Assembly (NCBI GenBank): GCA_019649035.1
Contig: BMAT01006964.1
Span: 329,915-353,419, forward strand
Direction of reading: 5' to 3'
From: Elysia marginata
Lineage: Eukaryota > Mollusca > Gastropoda > Plakobranchidae
Length of the DNA stretch: 23,505 bases
Every line of letters begins with the position of its first letter. Position 1 is the stretch's first letter. Shown here in pieces: positions 18,954-23,505 of this stretch. The notes beneath the pieces were generated by a model. It did no database searches. It had not been told where the DNA came from and was given only the letters and a program-made list of their open reading frames with translations. A program made the translations under genes and the position numbers.

Positions 18954-21400
18954 CTGTAAAATCAAAAAAAAAATTGCATAAGTTAAGGGTTTTAGAAATA
19001 CTCAAATAGAAATTATTAGAATGCAGAACGATCTTGTCAATATCAATATATTTCTTCTGACTTGGCAAAGTCTTGAGGGACTGCAAGTGTTCAAGAATAC
19101 CAGAAATGGCATGAATTTGATTAATATTGAGGACCTGCACAACGTGAATTGTTTTTGGCACAGTGTAACTACAATTTTAAAATATAAGCCTATGACACTG
19201 ACACGCCTAAGGTTAAACCGTTGTACGATAGAAAATAAAATCTGTTGGCCTAGAAATGTAGATCTAATCTAGATGTATTTAAAATAAAATGGGGCTCAAG
19301 TCGCGATATAGATCTATGTATCTTCGTTACTCTAACTTTGTCATAACTATGCAGATCTAGTATACATGATAAAAGTTAAACCAAAAAAATCCGTCGATTC
19401 TCAGACAGTTACAATAATAATGATGATTTTAAGTCGCTACGATCCGCATCACAAGCTCTACTTTCGGTTTTATATCTGGTCATGTGATTTTAATACGTTT
19501 CTAAAAATAAAAGTAGTAGTGATTGCACATGCTGCAAGTTTATACAAAACTTTCTCTTTTAGAACTCTAATCAAAAAGAATTATTTAGGAAAGAATTTAA
19601 GACCTCTATAGATACAAAAAAATCTCCAAGCCAAACAAAAATATAGAATTTGATAAACTCTTATTTGGAAATAAAAGTACAGGCACATTTTTTCTATTCA
19701 TTTATTTTTCTTTAAAATTTGACATTGTGATGAAAAGGGGTTTTAAAAAATTTTATCAATCAAAAGTTATCAAAAGGCTGAATGAAATGGCAGAGCTTTG
19801 ATAGGTGCATATTTCTGGTAATAACTCTTGAGCCATAGCATGGTTTTAAAAATGCGATATACAAATGCAACTTCTATTATTTTGACGTTAGCTCTAGGTT
19901 TTCGCAAGTAGGAATACTTTAGACTTGATATTTTCAGCCGTTTTCTTTTTTGTTACCCCATTTTTCGAGTCGTGAATAGTATTTATTGAACTAGCATAAA
20001 TAAAATATAAATATATAGAAATAAGTCTTCACCTAGATGCCTACCTTAACTACCAATTACATGTTTTATCGAACCCTATTTTTTGACTTTGCCCCACCCC
20101 CTCTCCCTCTCTTACTTAATCTCTTCTTCTTAAATACAAAAAGATCAAAATAGAACTATAAACAATGAAATAATTTTGCCAATGAGTAGGATTTAAAAAT
20201 CCAACTTGAGTCAACGTTTCTAAAACTTTTAAAATACTTATTTTCCCTATATTTGAAAACAATGAAAGTTTCAACACCGATACACAAAATATTGCTGATA
20301 TCATAATATTGTTAACATGTAGAAGCTCAGAAAAAGGCATATTTTAAAAAAGTAACATTTTGTAGTTTGAAAATCTAGGCTTCAGGTTTGTTGTAAGACA
20401 TCTTTTGGTAATTCTATATTCAGTTTAAAATCCTACTATTCTAAAATAATAAGTAAGACAAATAATATACACAACTCAATAGAAGGAGGAGGGAACTTGT
20501 TTCTAACAAGAATTAGAAGTGGACAAAATGGCTTTTTATGAATCAATTCTATTTAAATTTTTGCGTTTAGTTTTATTCCAGACTTGTGAATTTGCATTGT
20601 GCAAGTATAATGTCAGCATATGTCAGCGTCAACTTCAATGACATTTTCATTTCAGGAACTAAGTAAAAAATATCACCTTTTCTTTGCGTCAAGGAGGATT
20701 AAGGCAGTATTTATCTTCAAATGTGTTGCTGCTTTGAACAAAACATTTTCTAGGCTTCCAAACATCAAATGTGATGTAAAAATATCAATAATTATTTTGT
20801 TGAAAGATATGAAAACTTTCGTTGGTTGGTCTATAGAGAAAAAGAAGAAAAAGCTTTTGAATTGCATCTTCTTACCAAAAAAAAAAGGAATTTTCTAATT
20901 TCCGTTTCTTCAGCCATGGGCGCATTTTCTGAACTTTTACACCCTATTTCAACTTAAGAAAAAAAATTAAAAGGACAATTTGCTCACTCCCATCACTCTA
21001 CAGGGTAAACACAGTGCTTCTGTGTCAAAAACATCTCTGCCCCGTACCTCAGTGTGAACTTTGGATTGTCATAGAACCAGAGTAAAGGATTTTCCCTGGT
21101 TCCCACAAACCTTCCTTTTAAACAATGTGTGTATGTGTGCAACTAGTATCAGGGTCATCTGTTTTAAATAGCTTAAGTTTTTAAATATATAACTGTTGCT
21201 ATTTCGAACCAAAATTGAGATACATGATTATTTATACATTTACTTGTCTTGGTGTCAGAAGTAGGTTTGACGAGACATTAGTTTTCACATCTTTCCACTG
21301 ACTACATAGAATAGTGATGTAATTAGAAGAGTATGAACTTCTTTACTTTTAGATTGAAAGAATAAAATTTATGTTTGACCACTGTCTTAGTTCCAAGTTG
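18954..21400. other. Presumed 5' leader intron and upstream region of Atg7; no gene recognised
   Basis: An acceptor-like site at 18955-18954 implies that Atg7 transcripts begin further upstream, probably near 21.4-21.5 kb. I could not place the untranslated first exon. The region is AT-rich, and its open frames on either strand are short and show no recognisable protein features. Confidence 0.5.
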
Positions 21401-21550
21401 GACGTAAGCTACCGTGTTGTGTAAGCACAGCCAAAAAGTTGGTTTATCGTAGTAACGCCCACTTCCGATTTCCGAATTGCCATCAGTGAGAATGTTTTGT
21501 TCGTTATCGCAACTGACAAAATGGCGGTGCGCTGACATGTCGCGCACTCG
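21400..21550. promoter_or_regulatory. Candidate divergent promoter between Atg7 and the TRPV-like gene
   Basis: This is the most CpG-rich part of the intergenic interval. It contains AAAATGGCGG (21518-21527), a YY1-type core in plus orientation that often sits at a start site, and CGGAAGTG on the minus strand (21460-21467), an ETS-type site. It lies between two genes transcribed away from each other. No TATA box is evident. Start-site positions are inferred from composition and motifs only. Confidence 0.5.
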
Positions 21551-21619
21551 AACTACAAAATATGATTCTTGGGAATAATTTGTTGTTTATCTTTTGGATT
21601 TATACTCAGTTATGAATCG

Positions 21620-22759
21620 GTATGTATAGCGAGTAATGTTTTGAGTATAATTTTGTATTTTGGTACTTGAAAAACTGAAAACCATCAGGGTGATAAGTGG
21701 TTGTCAACAGACGCTACGATAGGCCTATTGAGATATACTTACCATCATAGTAGTCCGGGTGATCTAGAATCTAGATCTCGATTAGACCTTTCTCAGTTAA
21801 AGAAATTAGATCTAGAGTTCTAATTCTAATCAGTTATTGTTTAGATCTATATATGCATCATAAATACACTAAACATTTAAATTTAATCAAAATATCTCGA
21901 TCTAGAATGAGGATCTACATAGTGGAAAATTATTTCTCCTCACAAATTTATACTAGATTCTAGATCTAGATCTAATTAGAATCTAGAAACTAGCTCAAGC
22001 CCATAGATTGTTTTTAAACCCTATCTGTACATGATTAGAGTGACACAAGTACCTGTATCTTATCTAGATTTTGGAATTGTTGTGGAGAATAGATTATATA
22101 GGCCGAGACTTAAATAGCCTTGATTTGGAATTGAAAAAACTGTTTCTAAAATCAACTTTTCTTAACCTTATTATAATGCCTTCATTTTGTCCAAGTTAGG
22201 TGCTTTATGGCTTGGGCCATGTTTTTTTGTTTTTTTAATGCCTATACATAGTTTGCTGCTGTACAGTACTTAGAGATTGTGTCAGTGTCAGTTGCATTTG
22301 CAATAATACTGTTTCATATACTATAGGGCCTAATAATATTATAATTTTTTTAAGCCTCAAATTTTTATTTTTTTCTTAGCTATTCCAGAGCCCAATTTTA
22401 TTTTGTTAGAACTTAAGAGTAGTAGGTGGAAGAATTTTGAAATAGCCGCCTTTAAATATTAATGTCGGCCTCCCAGCTAGTTCTAACAACCTATTGAATG
22501 AATTTAAAAACCGAACTTTTCCCCCCTCTTTTCTTAATCTTTACATTTTTCAGTAAAACAGTGCAACATAGGATATCATGGACATTATGTCTTGATCATG
22601 AAAACATCAGGTATAAAATAGATATCTGGTTTCTCTTCATCATCAAATAATATATTAATGCCTGAAAATTGTAGGCGTAAGCATCATATTTCACATTTTG
22701 TCTTTACTCATCTTCTTTGAAATCAATCCCAAAGGTGTCACCCTTTCCTCTTTTTTCAG
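21620..22759 (+). other. Putative leader intron of the TRPV-like gene
   Basis: A good donor, ATCG|GTATGT, occurs at 21619/21620, just downstream of the CpG-rich core. A very strong acceptor, CCTCTTTTTTCAG, ends at 22759. Splicing them would join a first untranslated exon (about 21520-21619) to the coding exon. It holds the TCTAGATC-rich cluster and no gene. Confidence 0.45.
21763..21990. repeat. Cluster of palindromic GATCTAGA / TCTAGATCTAGA motifs
   Basis: At least eight overlapping copies of TCTAGA, AGATCTAG or AATCTAGA occur in about 230 bp. Isolated copies also occur at 5288-5299, 10055-10080 and 19258-19272. The pattern looks like a dispersed palindromic simple repeat. Confidence 0.7.
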
Positions 22760-22760
22760 G

Positions 22761-22823
22761 ATGCGATTTGAAAAGCCTGGTATGCAGTTTATCGTGGCAA
22801 TGATAATATACATGGCTAAATAG
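22761..22823 (+). CDS. Upstream ORF (20 codons) in the leader of the TRPV-like gene
   Basis: If splicing uses the acceptor at 22758-22759, the exon begins with G and then ATG almost at once. A 20-codon frame (MRFEKPGMQFIVAMIIYMAK) ends at TAG 22821-22823, 68 nt before the main start. It has four Met codons, so scanning ribosomes have several chances to start in it. It might lower translation of the main frame. Whether it is translated is unknown. Confidence 0.35.
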   Translation: MRFEKPGMQFIVAMIIYMAK

Positions 22824-22891
22824 AGCTTCTTTGGATTGAAAGAATTTGTTCCATTTGCACGCCTGAGAGAGATCTATAAAATTTAGGCAAA

Positions 22892-23164
22892 ATGGGAAAC
22901 CTCCCTTGCAAAATAAGGAGCAGAGATGACAGTGCATGGAAACAACAGAACAAGGAGATGGTCGAGAATCCGGCCTACTCCTTTGCAAATCTGTCAAAAG
23001 GTGGAACTCTTATTGATGCCTATAACAATGAGGGTCCGCACAAAGTAGAGGAGATAGCCCGCAATGAAATGTCGAAATTCTTCTATAATCCTGATGGCAG
23101 CGCTCATGAAATATCAGAAGAAGAGTTTCTTCTGTGGCATTGGAAACTTCAGCAGCGCATTGCT
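22892..23164 (+). CDS. First coding exon of a probable TRPV-family cation channel (partial, N-terminus only)
   Basis: The exon encodes 91 residues starting MGNLPCKIRS, then ENPAYSFANLSKGGTLIDAY, a short helix region, and FFYNPDGS...EEEFLLWHWK before a perfect GTAAGT donor at 23165. The x-NLxxGGxLIDA pattern followed by FxYNxxG and EEF-x-x-W resembles the cytosolic N-terminus of invertebrate TRPV channels (Nanchung, OSM-9 and TRPV5/6-like), upstream of the ankyrin repeats. TRPV channels are tetrameric cation channels of the plasma or ciliary membrane, used in mechano-, osmo- and chemosensation. An in-frame TAA at 22877-22879 confirms the start; the context is good (A at -3, G at +4). MGN with Cys6 and Lys7 is a plausible N-myristoylation/palmitoylation signal. 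Ankyrin repeats and membrane segments lie off the right edge, so the family call is tentative. Confidence 0.55.
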
Positions 23165-23505
23165 GTAAGTATATTCACTTTCAATATGATGGTGGGGTAA
23201 AGGAATTTTCATTTTTACCTATTTTTCATTACACTTTCAAAAAGAAATACTGCATAAAATATTTTATATTTTTTATATTTTACCATCTCAACTATTAATA
23301 TTGCCTTTATTTGGCAACATATCATCTCAAAGTGTAAATTAAGATAGGTTGTTCAATAAGTTCATTGTTGTTTTATAAATTTTAGTTGCTCTTCTAAATC
23401 TGCTTGCTTTCCACTTCTTCTCCCCATTATTATCTTTTCTTATTTTTTATACTCTTTCTCTTCTTTTTCTTTCTTGCTCTTCTCTTACTCTCCTTCTTCT
23501 GATTC
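23165..23505 (+). other. Start of the first post-ATG intron of the TRPV-like gene
   Basis: The sequence becomes very CT-rich from about 23395 to the end of the window (TTCTTCTCCCC, CTTTCTTGCTCTTCTC). It could be a polypyrimidine tract before an acceptor just past the edge, or merely low-complexity sequence. Confidence 0.5.

Noticed and set aside
18763..19161. A longer Atg7 frame starting at a Met at 19161
   Set aside because: The part above 18953 precedes a strong acceptor, is low in protein character, and is not supported by the family N-terminus; the Met at 18918 is preferred.
1..23505. Prokaryotic operon, CRISPR array, tRNA or rRNA genes
   Set aside because: Split animal genes with GT/AG introns dominate; no regularly spaced repeats, cloverleaf boxes or rRNA-like blocks were seen.

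Overview
This is a eukaryotic nuclear window from an invertebrate animal. It is AT-rich and its genes are broken into short exons by introns of about 0.4 to 3 kb with canonical GT/AG borders. The encoded proteins are animal-type, and many palindromic GATCTAGA-type motifs cluster around 21.76-22.0 kb. I favour a mollusc, probably a gastropod, from protein character and repeat style. That taxonomic call is inference.

Minus strand, 18.95 kb down to 76: most of the autophagy E1-like enzyme gene Atg7. I resolved 16 coding exons whose splice phases all agree (1815 nt, 605 codons). They run from the initiator Met at 18918 to a donor at 76/75. The exons carry the ATG7 N-terminal domain, the nucleotide-binding glycine loop, the VDN and DTRESRW motifs, the zinc-binding CxxC and the catalytic cysteine. 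The last exon or exons, roughly 75-80 residues including the second zinc Cys pair and the C-terminal ATG8-binding tail, lie beyond the left edge.

Plus strand, about 21.5 kb to the right edge: the 5' end of a second gene, head-to-head with Atg7. Its first coding exon (22892-23164) encodes a 91-residue N-terminus that looks like an invertebrate TRPV-type channel (moderate confidence). A likely leader intron, a strong acceptor at 22758-22759 and a 20-codon upstream ORF precede it.

Between the genes (18.95-22.75 kb): mostly AT-rich sequence without recognisable genes. A CpG-richer core at about 21.40-21.55 kb has a YY1-like site and an ETS-like site, and is the best candidate for a shared or divergent promoter.

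The introns hold the less ordinary material: a stop-free, very acidic reading frame that could be an in-frame cassette exon of Atg7 (5222-5425); a broken IS6/IS26-like DDE transposase fragment (16816-17238); a 185-bp pogo/Tigger-type MITE (17866-18050); a near-perfect 27-bp-arm hairpin (11221-11300); a possible 1.3-kb TIR element (339-1634); and a probable old repeat at about 12.17-12.80 kb. No rRNA, tRNA, CRISPR array or prokaryotic operon was seen.
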